Shown piece by piece: positions 44,275-53,881 of a DNA stretch of 64,000 nucleotides. The stretch's first letter is position 1; every line of letters begins with the position of its first letter. The stretch is from Knufia peltigerae (lineage: Eukaryota; Ascomycota; Eurotiomycetes; Chaetothyriales; Trichomeriaceae): the NCBI GenBank assembly GCA_030247855.1, contig JAPDRN010000003.1, forward strand, positions 496,001 through 560,000, read 5' to 3'. Below the pieces are notes generated by a model that was not told the origin of the DNA, made no database searches, and worked only from the letters and a program-made list of their open reading frames with translations. The translations under genes and the position numbers were made by a program.

Positions 44275-44946
44275 ATGTCTTCTCACGATCACCATCATCA
44301 TGGCCATGGTCACGACCACGGACACGGTCATGGCGATGGACACGACCACTCACACGATCTAGAACCGGCTCTTCAATCTAACCTCTACAAACAAATCAAC
44401 TTTGAAGGTATCATCACATTCAACGAGGCCGAACCTCGCTCGGGTGCCTCCATCGTCCAAAAGACCTGGGACGAGCGGATGAACGAAACCCCCATCCTAG
44501 AAAGTGACGCCGACGAGCAACTCCTCATGCACGTCCCGTTTTCCGGTTCATGTAAAATCTACTCCATCCTCATCAGAACCTCAGACTCCGACTCGGCGCC
44601 CATGACGCTCAAACTCTTTCGCAACCGCGACGACATGGATTTCGGCATGGCCTCCGATCTGGCCCCGACTCAGATGCTGACACTTCCCAAAACCAACGAC
44701 GTGGCCGAGATCCCCTTGAACCGAGCTCTCTGGAGCGGCACGACTTCCGTCAATCTCTTTTTCGAGGACAACCACTCCGGCGGCGACGAGGATGTCACCA
44801 GGATAGCCTACCTCGGCTTCAAGGGCGATTTCATGGCTCTCAACCGCGAACCCGTCAGCGTCTTGTACGAGGCTGCGGCGAACCCACAAGACCACAAGTT
44901 GATTCAGGGATTGACTAATGTCAATCGATCCATGCCGGGACAGTAG
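44275..44946 (+). CDS. PITH-domain protein with His-rich N-terminus
   Basis: 223 aa, one exon. Begins MSSHDHHHHGHGHDHGHGHG, a His/Asp/Gly repeat that could bind metal. The rest is a PITH domain (NLYKQINFEGIITFNEAE; VPFSGSCKIYSILIRTSD; MTLKLFRNRDDMDF; AYLGFKGDFMALNREPV) as in thioredoxin-like TXNL1 and PITHD1, a beta-sandwich that contacts the 26S proteasome in animals. There is no thioredoxin domain, so it is the PITHD1 type. Cytosolic or nuclear. I chose the ATG at 44275; the frame upstream is not ATG-initiated. Confidence 0.9.
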   Translation: MSSHDHHHHGHGHDHGHGHGDGHDHSHDLEPALQSNLYKQINFEGIITFNEAEPRSGASIVQKTWDERMNETPILESDADEQLLMHVPFSGSCKIYSILIRTSDSDSAPMTLKLFRNRDDMDFGMASDLAPTQMLTLPKTNDVAEIPLNRALWSGTTSVNLFFEDNHSGGDEDVTRIAYLGFKGDFMALNREPVSVLYEAAANPQDHKLIQGLTNVNRSMPGQ

Positions 44947-45185
44947 TAGCCCTTTTGCCTCTGGTTGTATGCTTGCCCTGGTATGAAAGTGCTGATCGTG
45001 CCTTGCGAAGGGAACGATGGCACTCTTCGACGACGATCGATGATGCGAAATCCGGTGGTGGCGGGTATCCATGGGCATACTTTAAGAATCCTCTTCTTCT
45101 CCTTGTTGCTTCCATATCCCCATAGAGAGTCAATAGAACAAAAGGGAGTGACTCTGTGATCATTCTCCGCCATGATGCATGCATT

Positions 45186-45972
45186 TCATGCTGCCTCCAA
45201 AGCGATGCGTCTCTGTTTGGCCCGTTCCTTTTGTTTCTGTGATCTCTCCAGCTCCGTCTGCGGCACATCAGGTAGTGTTGCCTCTCCCAAGACGGTCTTG
45301 TTGGGTGCGTCGGGCAATGCACTAGCCACGCCCGCAAGTTCCCTTTCCATGGCCTCGAGTTCATCCTCGACCTCGTCTTCGTCTTCGTTCGACATCTGGC
45401 CCGCCAAGGCCTCGCTGATCTCCTCTTGATAGCGTCGCGCGTCTTCCGTGTCGGCCATCATCTTTTCCACCCCTTCGAGCCCGCCCATTTCTTTGTGGAT
45501 CATGTTCAACACCTGGGTGCCCTGTTGCAGCCCGAAAAGCACATCTTTCTGGACCAGCGCGAATTCGACGCTGCTCGTCAGCTGCTCGAGCTGCTCGAGT
45601 TGTGCATCCGTCTTGGACAGGAGGGATTCTTGGTATTTCTTACGGCGCAGCGCCAGGAGGGCTTTGGGTTTGTCGCCCTTGGCCAGGCATTCGCGGGCAA
45701 TTTCGGTCTCGCGGCTCGTTATCACCGTTATTCGTTTCTGGTATTGACGTAGTTTGTCGCGTTGGTTTTTCATGTCTAGAATCGCCCTGCTCCCAAAGAG
45801 AGGCTTAGTATTGTGTCATACAACGCAGTTATTAAGGAGAGTGCAGTGCGGTGCGGTGCGAATGGGAATCAACTCCTCATCCAAAGTAAACAGGTCGAGT
45901 TTAGCGGGAAGTGTAGGTAGGTACTTACTTGTCCTGCGCTGAGATCTTGTGCGCGCTCTGAGAATTTCCCAT
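45186..45972 (-). CDS. VPS20: ESCRT-III subunit Vps20 (CHMP6)
   Basis: 214 aa from exons 45972-45929 and 45786-45186. The small first exon is clear: MGNSQSAHKISAQDK, whose Gly2 is the N-myristoylation site of Vps20, spliced to AILDMKNQRDKLRQYQKR. The basic N-terminal helices and acidic C-terminus (NEDEDEVEDELEAMERELAG) are typical of the Snf7/Vps20 family. Vps20 links ESCRT-II to Snf7 polymerisation at the endosome, driving multivesicular-body formation and, in fungi, pH signalling. The 142-nt intron contains a GTGCG-type short repeat. It is convergent with the PITH gene, 239 bp apart. Confidence 0.93.
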
Positions 45973-47008
45973 CTTTGCTGCATATTCTTGTATGCTTTGG
46001 TGGCTCGAGAGCAATCCAATCTTCTAGTGAGTAAAGGTCGGTTTTTGGGACATGGAAATTGTCTTATCGCGTGCCTCGGAGAGTGACGTTACCGGTGCCT
46101 AGAGCCGCTGCGCCTCCAATTTGGTAGTTTGGTCACCCGTGGGATTTCATTCGACCCTTGACAGTTGACGACCTCCCCCTTCTTCTTGACTTTCAATCTC
46201 ATCAAACTGATAATACGAGCAGTGTCCTAGGGCATTTCACATCTGCCATTGGGGCCCCCTCCGAATCTATTACAGAAGGCTATTGGCAATCTCTGACTTC
46301 TCCAACCACCAGCCTCAAGTTAATCTCAGAGTTTGACTCGTTCGTCCCTGAAAGTACTTGAAGCAATGCCTGGGGACACAGGTGACCCTTGGTGTAACCA
46401 GAACACTGGGCAAAGATGAAAATGCCCATCAAGCAAACAATCTCATTAGGCTGCTGTAATACTTTGACATCAGGCAAAAATGCAGATAGAGGGTATTTTG
46501 ACCTCAGGTAGGTAAACGTTCGCGAAGGACAAAGGGACAATTAGGATGGAACATTTGCCTCCCGTGCCAGCCCCGATTCCATCTCTGCTCACATCCCGAG
46601 AAGGAAATGTTACAGTCTTGGAAAGGCTGTTTTGCTGAACGGCCAGTGCGTGTTGAGTGGTTGTTCATCTGCTTCCCATATACGCGTGGTCGACCGAGGA
46701 CAACTACACCAATACCACCCAAGTGTTTGTTTTGTTTTTTCATTCATCATTTGTCTCCTCCTCGTACACGAATGCGATCTCAACCGTTATCCAACTTGTG
46801 ATCTTGTTTGTCTACAAACCACAGTCTGATTACAATCGACACCCCAAACGAAGCAACCCTGTCGCCGGGTTGGGCTTATAAGAACATCCATTCACTCCCG
46901 GGTACATCCAGGTATCAACATCTGCCACAACTGCTGTCCAGCTACACCAGAGTACAAGTGCGCTAGGAACAATCTTCCCCACGATACCAAGATCTGGGAA
47001 GTTGGACC
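45973..47008. other. Intergenic region
   Basis: 1 kb upstream of VPS20 and of the candidate Pro-rich gene at 47009. Short ORFs only. Confidence 0.4.
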
Positions 47009-47251
47009 ATGGACATCTTTGATCAATTCTTCAGAGGTCGCCCCGTCACCATAGCACGAAATGGACACTTGGAACCGGCCACCATGATTTATGGTCCTCG
47101 GGTCCGTCTCGCTGCACTCGCCATCCCAGAACGACGCAGACGTCCTCCCCCTCCTCCGCCTCCGCCTCGACGGCCCATCATCTATGATGACTATGGTGAT
47201 GATTACGTGTCAGAGTCTGATTATGAGCAAGTCTTGATCGTCTGCATCTGA
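47009..47251 (+). CDS. Possible small Pro/Tyr/Asp-rich protein
   Basis: 80-aa ATG-initiated ORF: MDIFDQFFRGRPVTIARNGH, then PERRRRPPPPPPPPRRP and an Asp/Tyr tail (IIYDDYGDDYVSESDYEQ). A second open stretch of very similar character (NYDSDLGSDYDYRRPRGGPR, then a Cys/Arg-rich end) lies in another frame just downstream, to 47439. They look like two exons of one gene, but I found no phase-compatible GT-AG pair joining them. No known domain. Confidence 0.35.
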   Translation: MDIFDQFFRGRPVTIARNGHLEPATMIYGPRVRLAALAIPERRRRPPPPPPPPRRPIIYDDYGDDYVSESDYEQVLIVCI

Positions 47252-47768
47252 TGGGGGGTTTCCCAAGGGCTGACAGGAATCACAGCTTTTCCAACTACGA
47301 TTCTGACCTCGGCTCCGACTATGACTATCGTCGTCCACGAGGCGGTCCGCGACGCTCACGCACATGTCGGTGCTGCCGCCCATTGCGAACTTACTATCGT
47401 CCTCGAGTCACAATGAACAATTTCATTTCCATTTTGTGAGAGACAGAGTTGTGTTCAAGCGGATTAGGGCAGAGATTGATGGTCAATGGTCGTCGACGTA
47501 CACGTTCTCCATGGAACATGTGAAGAAGAGAAGGAAGTCTTACCCTCTGAAAGGACAGTGGGAGGGGGGTAGTTGTCGTTGTTTTTCTGAATACTGGAAG
47601 GTGTTGTTGAATGAGTTGAGTTATTTTCGGGTTCAAAAATACGGGTTTACCATTTGGGAAGTGGAAAAGTAGGAAATGGGGAATATGGGGAAAATGCCCG
47701 AGTTCTATGAGACAGAGTCATCCATGATACCATGGACAATGAAAGCATTCGTTTGTTTATCCAGCAAC
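47252..47768. other. Region downstream of the Pro-rich ORF
   Basis: Contains the second Tyr/Asp/Arg-rich open stretch (to about 47439) and the 3' flank of the esterase gene. Nothing else is supported. Confidence 0.3.
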
Positions 47769-49004
47769 TCATATCTCTACTGAAAGAATCACTTTATTTT
47801 CATCAGGCACTCCTTCCTCGTCCCCTTTCACGGTCCTCTTTCTCTCCAACATCCACCGGTACACCTCTGGGTTATTGTACGCCTCGGTCCAGCTGTCATG
47901 CATCAAGTCCGGGTACCTCGTAAACTCGACCTCTTTGGCGCCGACCTTTTCAAGTGCCTCGACCATTCGAGTCGACGCGTTGACAGGGATAATGTCGCCA
48001 AGATCGCCATGGTGAATCCTAGAAATATTACGGTCCATCAACCAGGGGAGTCTAGTGCTTGTGTCCATACCTACATTTCCGCCGAGTGGGACCTTCTGAA
48101 AGTCACATGTAACTCGATTGTACGAGGAACAAACTCACCAGTGAGGAATATGCTTGATATGGACGACTCTGAGATCATCCCCTCCTCCACAAATCGGCAC
48201 GACGGTGGCGAAGCGACGGGGTGTGTGCATCGCGAGTTCCCACGTGCCGTACCCTCCCATGCTGAAGCCAGTGACGTGGATCCTGTCGAGGTCGACGCGG
48301 TGCCGGTGTACAATCTCGTCCAGCAAAGCCGTCAAGATCGACGCGTTCCATCCGTACCCGTAGTCCATGTTGAGCGAGGGCGTCGCCGTGATGAAACTCT
48401 CCGCGACCAAAGTGCACACTTGTTTTGGTACTGGTTCGGACGACTTGTCGCCTTGTGTGGTTTGTTTGCTTTTGCGCAGCCTTTCAGCTCGAGGGATGTT
48501 GATTGCCGGGGTATCCTCGTCGTCGTCCGGTGCAGACTTGAGTTTGTCATAACATAAAATCACCTTCGGTATGCCGTGTCTGATCGACACAAAGGACTCG
48601 TTGCCGCCACGTTGAGATTCGCCCGCCCCGTGCAAAAACATAATGAGCGGCCATTGGGTTTCCTTCAGCTCGTCGTAATTCGGCGGCAAGGAGACGAACT
48701 GCTCGTATCCAAACGGCGCATTGGACACCTTTTGGTCGTAAAAGTCGAATCTGATATTGTCCGTCCGGGCGTAGGAATGCCCGGGATTCTTTGCCGTTCT
48801 TTGTCTCTCTGGCTCGAGACGTGCCATCACAATCTCTGGGACATTTTGCGGACCGCGTTTGGCAATGTGGTACTCGTGTAGCGAGTTGGAGTTTACCTTG
48901 GGGTCGTCGCGAGTTATGGTCTTTGGATGCGTCATTTTGACGTCCTGGTTGTATATTTGTTTCGGTTTGAGAAACAGATGGTGATCACTGATCACATCCT
49001 GCAT
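47769..49004 (-). CDS. Alpha/beta-hydrolase esterase (predicted peptidase type)
   Basis: 371 aa from exons 49004-48139 and 48018-47769; the 120-nt intron (GTGAGT..TTTCTAG) joins ..KHIPHW to IHHGDLGDIIPVN. Fold marks: LPPNYDELKETQWPLIMFLH, GAGESQRGG (oxyanion loop), nucleophile elbow GFSMGGYGTWELA, DDLRVVHIKHIP, catalytic Asp near DLGDIIPV and His in LMHDSWTEAY. This is the PHB-depolymerase/phospholipase-carboxylesterase-like group often labelled predicted peptidase. An alternative start is the ATG at 48935 (MTHPKTITRDD). No signal peptide, so probably intracellular; substrate unknown. Confidence 0.8.
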
Positions 49005-49498
49005 CCACCGGCATTTATCAGTACTGAGGGAGGATGCAAGATTGTCAGACCATAAGGGAATCAGTAGAGGTACGAGTAGACAATATTTCCTTCAAGTGCA
49101 TCGTCACTAAGTTGAGTAAGGCAGATCGTAAAGGAGCGGATTCAAAAGAAGGCCGTTTACTGTACGAGTAGATGCTCTGCCTCATTTACAAGGCAGTTTT
49201 CTGGGGGACATGAAATTCCATATGACCTGCCTGTCAGTCGTAGCTGGCCCCTTTGGTCAAAACAACAATTTCGATTCCCCGTTCAACCAGCCATAATTTC
49301 ATCTTCAGTACTCGGAGATTCTACGATGCCAAGGTCTTAAATACCTGTGGGCAAAGTGAGCCGACACCTAGCGTGCCCGGAACGACTGGGCAAAGTAGCC
49401 GAGAACAAAGTTTTTGGCCCCACAGATTCGATACTAGTATATAAGTCTTGACTAGACAAATTTGTCTCAACAATGGCGTCTGATGGGCGTCATTTGTA
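49005..49498. other. Intergenic region 5' of the tRNA gene
   Basis: Esterase promoter and upstream flank of the tRNA-Ser gene. TACGAGTA occurs twice, at 49071-49078 and 49163-49170. Confidence 0.5.
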
Positions 49499-49522
49499 GA
49501 CACTATGGCCGAGTGGTTAAGG

Positions 49523-49574
49523 GTAAGCAGTTGCAGCCGTAATTACGTCGATCCGTGTTCTAACGACATTTCAG
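49523..49574 (+). other. GT-AG insertion in the D stem of tRNA-Ser
   Basis: 52 nt, begins GTAAGCAGTTGC, has a CTAAC branch-site match at 49560-49564 and ends CATTTCAG. It splits the 3' strand of the D stem (GG|C), so the stem GCC/GGC forms only after its removal. All signals match the spliceosomal introns of protein genes in this window. Confidence 0.75.
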
Positions 49575-49587
49575 CGTGTGACTAGAA

Positions 49588-49620
49588 CCATTTGCATCGC
49601 AAAGTGCAATCAGTTTCGAT
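49588..49620 (+). other. Canonical-position tRNA intron (37/38)
   Basis: 33 nt directly after the base 3' of the anticodon, where nuclear tRNA introns cut by the tRNA splicing endonuclease occur. It begins CCATTTGC and ends TTTCGAT, without GT-AG ends. Confidence 0.8.
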
Positions 49621-49628
49621 ATCACATG

Positions 49629-49679
49629 GTAAGCCAGTTCTACTATGTCTGTTCAAACATTCCACTAACAAACTCCAAG
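49629..49679 (+). other. GT-AG insertion in the variable arm of tRNA-Ser
   Basis: 51 nt, begins GTAAGCCAGTTC, contains a perfect CACTAAC branch site ending 13 nt before the acceptor and ends CTCCAAG. It splits the variable arm so that GGG (49628 plus 49680-49681) pairs with CCC only after removal. Confidence 0.75.
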
Positions 49680-49725
49680 GGTTCGCCCGCACAGGTTCAA
49701 GTCCTGTTGGTGTCGTGTTCTTTCC

Positions 49726-49734
49726 TTTTTTTTT
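49726..49734 (+). terminator. RNA polymerase III T-run terminator of tRNA-Ser
   Basis: Nine consecutive T, 11 nt after the last tRNA base, followed by more T-rich sequence. Confidence 0.8.
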
Positions 49735-49990
49735 CTTTCTGGAAAACGAGCACCTGGAGCATATTCTATCGGAGCTCGGATGGCCAATGAAAATGCGGAA
49801 CCGTGTTCAAACTCTCTTGACAAAAAGTCACAGTGTTCACTCTGGTATTTGGTCAACGGCCTGTTTCTCTGCCACTACCCACCAAAAGAACAATGTACGG
49901 AGTATTTACATGAACGAATAGAAGGTGTCCTCTCTACATTCAATGATCAAAAGGAAAGACGATATTATATTGCTGAGTAGTGAAAACTCA

Positions 49991-50190
49991 GCCCTCAATT
50001 AAGAGGTTTTAGCTAAGGAGAGTGCCTATAAAGGAGTAAATTATAGTCAAAGAGTATGCCTGTAAGTGGTAGATCTCAGGCGAACAGGGCGCCTATAAGG
50101 CGCACCTTCTTGGGCGGAGGTGAATGCCTAGAGGGGTTTTTGTCTAGGTAAATGGAGAGCCTATAACAGCATGGGTTCCAGTTGAGAGAA
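49991..50190. repeat. Diverged tandem repeat, period about 33 bp
   Basis: GCCTATAA-like starts recur at 49991 (GCCCTCAA), 50024, 50058 (GCCTGTAA), 50091, 50126 (GCCTAGAG) and 50159, spaced 33, 34, 33, 35 and 33 bp. The tails of each unit are AG-rich (for example GGAGAGT, TGGAGA) and only weakly alike. Confidence 0.5.
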
Positions 50191-50537
50191 GTAGTACTAG
50201 CCAGGTGTACCGCCTTAGCGGCGACCATTTGTCTGTAGCCGAGTTGATTCCAGAGCGTGCAGAGGGAGCTCCCCGTTCACGGAGAATGGATTCGTCTCCT
50301 CTCTCCTTCACGCCATGTGAAATTCAGATGTAAGTGCAGACGTGACGTGAGAAGGTTCCCACCCGAGTGACTTTCTGCCTACCAGACAGGAGTCCGTCTA
50401 GATGCTGAAGTGACAACAGTGCGCACGAGGCTACTCATACTTCGTATCGCTCTATAGACACTATATGATGACTAGATCCCGCAAATGTCTATACAATTCT
50501 ATGTTCAAGGTCGACATGAACTCGCTCGCAGCTGCCA

Positions 50538-52779
50538 TTAGCCATCTAACTTCTCCATACTATTTTGCAGTGGAGTAGTGTTTTCCGACACACCCTTCGT
50601 ATCTTTCCCTGTGACAACTTCGTTGATAGCCTCGGCGGTATATACCTCGTCCTTCTTGAGCCACCGCCTGACGATAATCGCCATGACCTTCCTTGCGTCC
50701 CAGATCGGCAGGAGAATAATGGCTCCGGACGCGAGGAAGGCGACAATGAAAAGAACCGCCACCCAGGCCCGGAAAAACGGCTTGCTAAAGATATAGTCGG
50801 TTGCGTACATTGGTATAGGCCAAAGGAGCGTAAGGACCAGCGTGAGCACAATGCTGACTATGATGGACCGATTTCGGGCTCCGAGCAATATTCTTTCATT
50901 CTCGTCTTCGTGACGTTTGCGCTCATCTAGGGCCGCTTGAGCCTCGGCGTCGTGCGTCGTGACTACGTGGCCGTCAACCGTCACATGCTCGTCGTCACCA
51001 CGCTTGATTTGGTCCTTGAACACCTGCCAGTCAAAGTTGTCTGGCCTGATATAGGTAAGGAGCGGCGTGAGAACAATGGGTCCCGTGAGCGCCATCATGT
51101 TGCCAGCCACAAGGGGCAGGTTCTCGTTGAGAGTGGCAATGGAGATTTCGCCGTAGTGGGTGTGCGCGGTCAAAAACCATGCCAAAATAGCGGCGGCAGA
51201 GCTGGCCAAAGGCGACGCGATCACGGCGAGTTTCGACTGCTTTCTCCACATGATGGTACAAGCCATGGGCACAATTGCGCTGTCGACGAAGATACCAATA
51301 GCAGTAATCAAGAAGCTGACGCTGAAGCCACCGTGGTTGAAGGCGATAGCGACCGCCGCAGCCACAATCGCGAAACCGACAGTCACGCAATGAGAAAAGT
51401 ACAGGAGCTGCTTCCCAGTGGCCTTGGGGTTGATGTAAGCTTGGTAGACGTTGTACGTCAGGAGGGCTGTGGTGGCGACGGTCTCGGACGACATGGCACT
51501 CGTCACAGCCATGAACACCATGAGAAGAATTGCGATGACGCCACCTTTGCCGTTGACTGCTAGTGCTCCGTAAGGCATCGCCATACCTGAAGAGATTTCG
51601 TATGCGTTCATGCGGTGGGGATAGATGGGGAAACTGGGCAGGTGTTCTGTCGCTGCGGCGGTGAGACCATAAGTACTAGCCAGGACAAATGGAATTGTGA
51701 ACCACGACAGGCCACCAATGATGTAGCCTTTGGAGGTACTGCGTGGATCGGCAGCGATAGCCTTTTGGAAAAGTTGACTGTCGACAGCGGCAGCGAAGCC
51801 GGCTCCAATGAATACGAGACCGATATAACCACCACCGTCGGAAGCCATGGTCAAATACTCGCCATGAGCATTTCCTTCGACAGGGTGTAATCTCGCTGCT
51901 TCTTTGAGAAGTTCCCACATTTTGTCGGGTGAGCCGATCACTTCGGCGGTAACGTAGATCCGAAAGAGGGAGTATAACATGATCAAATAGATAATGACGG
52001 TATGGACCTATTGATTCAGGTTAGGAATTCTTATCGTTCGATTGGATTGCTATGAGATGGACATGGCTTGCGGTCATTGTCACCTTGTTTCGACACAATG
52101 GATCAGTAGACTTACCCAGTCAGTGATGAAAGTTGCTTTAATACCACCAGCGAGCGTATAGATCACTGTCAAGTGTCAGCGACGACATCTTACAACACGT
52201 ACAGCCCATCACTACCGAGCCAAACTTACCGACACCGATGGGAAACAGAAAACAGGACGCATCACGGTTGACACCAGTCATGGCAGAGTATGCAGCGGAG
52301 CCTCCGACCAACAAGTTGACAGTAGTTATGAGCTGATAGACCTGGGAGTAGGCGCAAAAGACAATATGAGCAGCAGTGCCATATCGCACTTTGACGACTT
52401 GCAGGAATGTTTGTGCGTTCGGTGCCCTCCTCTTGAGTTCAATGGCTGCGACTGAGAATAGCAGGATCTGTACAGATGCACCTGCAGCATACCAGTATGG
52501 ACCAGAGATCCCGTAGGAATACCCGTAGGTTGTACTTCCGAGAAGTGTGGTCGCGATTGTCCAAGAAGACACAACAGCTGAGGCGATAAGACCGGTTTGG
52601 ACGGAGTGTTTTGCTGTCATGAACATTTCCGAGTCCTGAATCTCATTCATATAACGACTGAGGAACCATGAGAGTGTTGACATGCCAATTGCAAAGGCGG
52701 AACCAATGCCGACAAGAAGTCCATATCCAAGCCCTGACGACAAAGGTGCAGCGATCTGAAATCCGCTGCTGTCGGACAT
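50538..52779 (-). CDS. Dur3-type sodium:solute-symporter family transporter
   Basis: 689 aa from exons 52779-52230, 52165-52116 and 52007-50538. About 15 membrane segments of the SSS fold, closest in style to fungal Dur3 urea/polyamine permeases: YMNEIQDSEMFMTAKHSVQT, GLIASAVVSSWTIATTLLGS, YGYSYGISGPYWYAAGASVQ, IYTLAGGIKATFITDWVHTV, AAAVDSQLFQKAIAADPRST, MAVTSAMSSETVATTALLTY. The 50-nt middle exon is confirmed by the joined TLAGGIKATFITDW motif. Located at the plasma membrane; urea is the classical substrate, but its pairing with a LamA-type carboxylase opens other possibilities. It is divergent from that carboxylase gene across 1.1 kb. Confidence 0.88.
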
Positions 52780-53881
52780 ATTTACTCAGAAGCAGAAGAT
52801 GGTTCTTGCATACAATAAGCGTTGAGAACTGAGTCTCTGAGGGCAAAATACAGGAAGAGAAACCCGCCGACTTTTGTACATAGCGCTGTTTGCCACCAGT
52901 ACTGTCAGCACCAGCAGACGACAAGAACCTGACGTTCCCTCATGCTGCTGATAGGCGCGCTATAGCTGTAGGTATCATTCCCACACGCAGTCAGGGATCA
53001 TTGACCCACATGTATCGCTTGCTTATCGTGCCTGACATCGTGGAAAACATACTTGTAGACCTGGGAAGAAGCCATGCTTTGCATAGCCGAAGCAACGGAT
53101 GGCAGTCTAGGATTGACCATCTTGATCGTCCCCACTAAATCCAATAAGTCGTCGTGTTGCTGACGCTTCTCCAAGGAATGATGTGAAAGGATATGGAAGA
53201 GATGGACGAGGTGGACTCAGCGTTGCGAGGAATGAAGTCGAGCGTCTTGGGCTAGACTATATGAGGAAGGAAAAGTATCGAGAAAGAGATGAACAAACGC
53301 GTATGTCCGACTGGGTCGCCGGGTCCGAGGATAAACATCCCCGATATTCTCCACCGTACTCGTACAAATGGCCTCTGGTACGGTGACTCTTCATTGGACA
53401 TCACCATATCAGACTTCACTTGGTACGCGTATTGGCCTTCAAGATCTGCAACCAGTCGAGTCACGGGCAAGAGATAATCTGTGCTAAGTCAGAAAGGATG
53501 GCCAGGATTGGACCCTTTCAGTCGGAGGAGATGCACGCAGCGCCGCTTCACCAAGGCTTTATGCGAACCTGTGCATTGCATGATCAACAGGAACAGTTCT
53601 CCAACGCTCGTCAATCCTCGGGACCGAAACATTTCCCTTCACGCAGATGAGTACCAAGACAAGTGACCGACTTCCATGAGGCGGATCCAGCTGCTAGATA
53701 GGCAGAGGGAAACACTTCTGACAACCTGTGGTCGCCCCGGTTTTGCAATCTACATGAACCACCCCCATGTTCGAAAGCGGTTCCTGCAAGGTGCCAGAAT
53801 CGAGACCTTGTTCTTGAAAGAGTCCAGTCCACAGGAGGTCTATATTCAGGCACCACGCACACCACCACCACCACCACCACC
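52780..53881. promoter_or_regulatory. Divergent promoter of transporter and lamA, with GATA sites
   Basis: 1.1 kb shared upstream region. HGATAR-type nitrogen-regulatory matches: TGATAG 52949-52954, CTTATC (GATAAG reversed) 53022-53027, AGATAA 53472-53477 and AGATAG 53696-53701. This fits AreA-type nitrogen control but is short-motif evidence only. TACTCGTA is at 53357-53364. A (CAC)n run at about 53862-53882 abuts the lamA start codon. Confidence 0.45.

Larger units (their letters stand above)
49499..49715 (+). tRNA. tRNA-Ser(AGA) gene interrupted by three insertions
   Basis: Exonic parts are 49499-49522, 49575-49587, 49621-49628 and 49680-49715, 81 nt in total. Joined, they form a serine tRNA: 7-bp acceptor stem (GACACTA/TGGTGTC, one G-U pair) plus discriminator G; D stem GCC/GGC with loop GAGTGGTTAA; anticodon stem TGTGA/TCACA with loop CTAGAAA (anticodon AGA at 49584-49586); long variable arm GGG-TTCG-CCC; T stem ACAGG/CCTGT with loop TTCAAGT. 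The A box (TGGCCGAGTGG, 49506-49516) and B box (GGTTCAAGTCC, 49694-49704) are uninterrupted, 178 bp apart. A run of nine T at 49726-49734 is a Pol III terminator. The three insertions are listed separately. Confidence 0.85.
49716..50537. other. Intergenic region with degenerate tandem repeat
   Basis: Between the tRNA gene and the 3' end of the transporter gene. Contains TACGGAGTA at 49896-49904 and a diverged repeat of about 33 bp at 49991-50190. No protein gene seen. Confidence 0.5.

Noticed and set aside
49499..49715. The tRNA locus as a simple pseudogene
   Set aside because: All stems, both internal promoter boxes and the terminator are intact once the insertions are removed; a decayed copy would have broken pairs.
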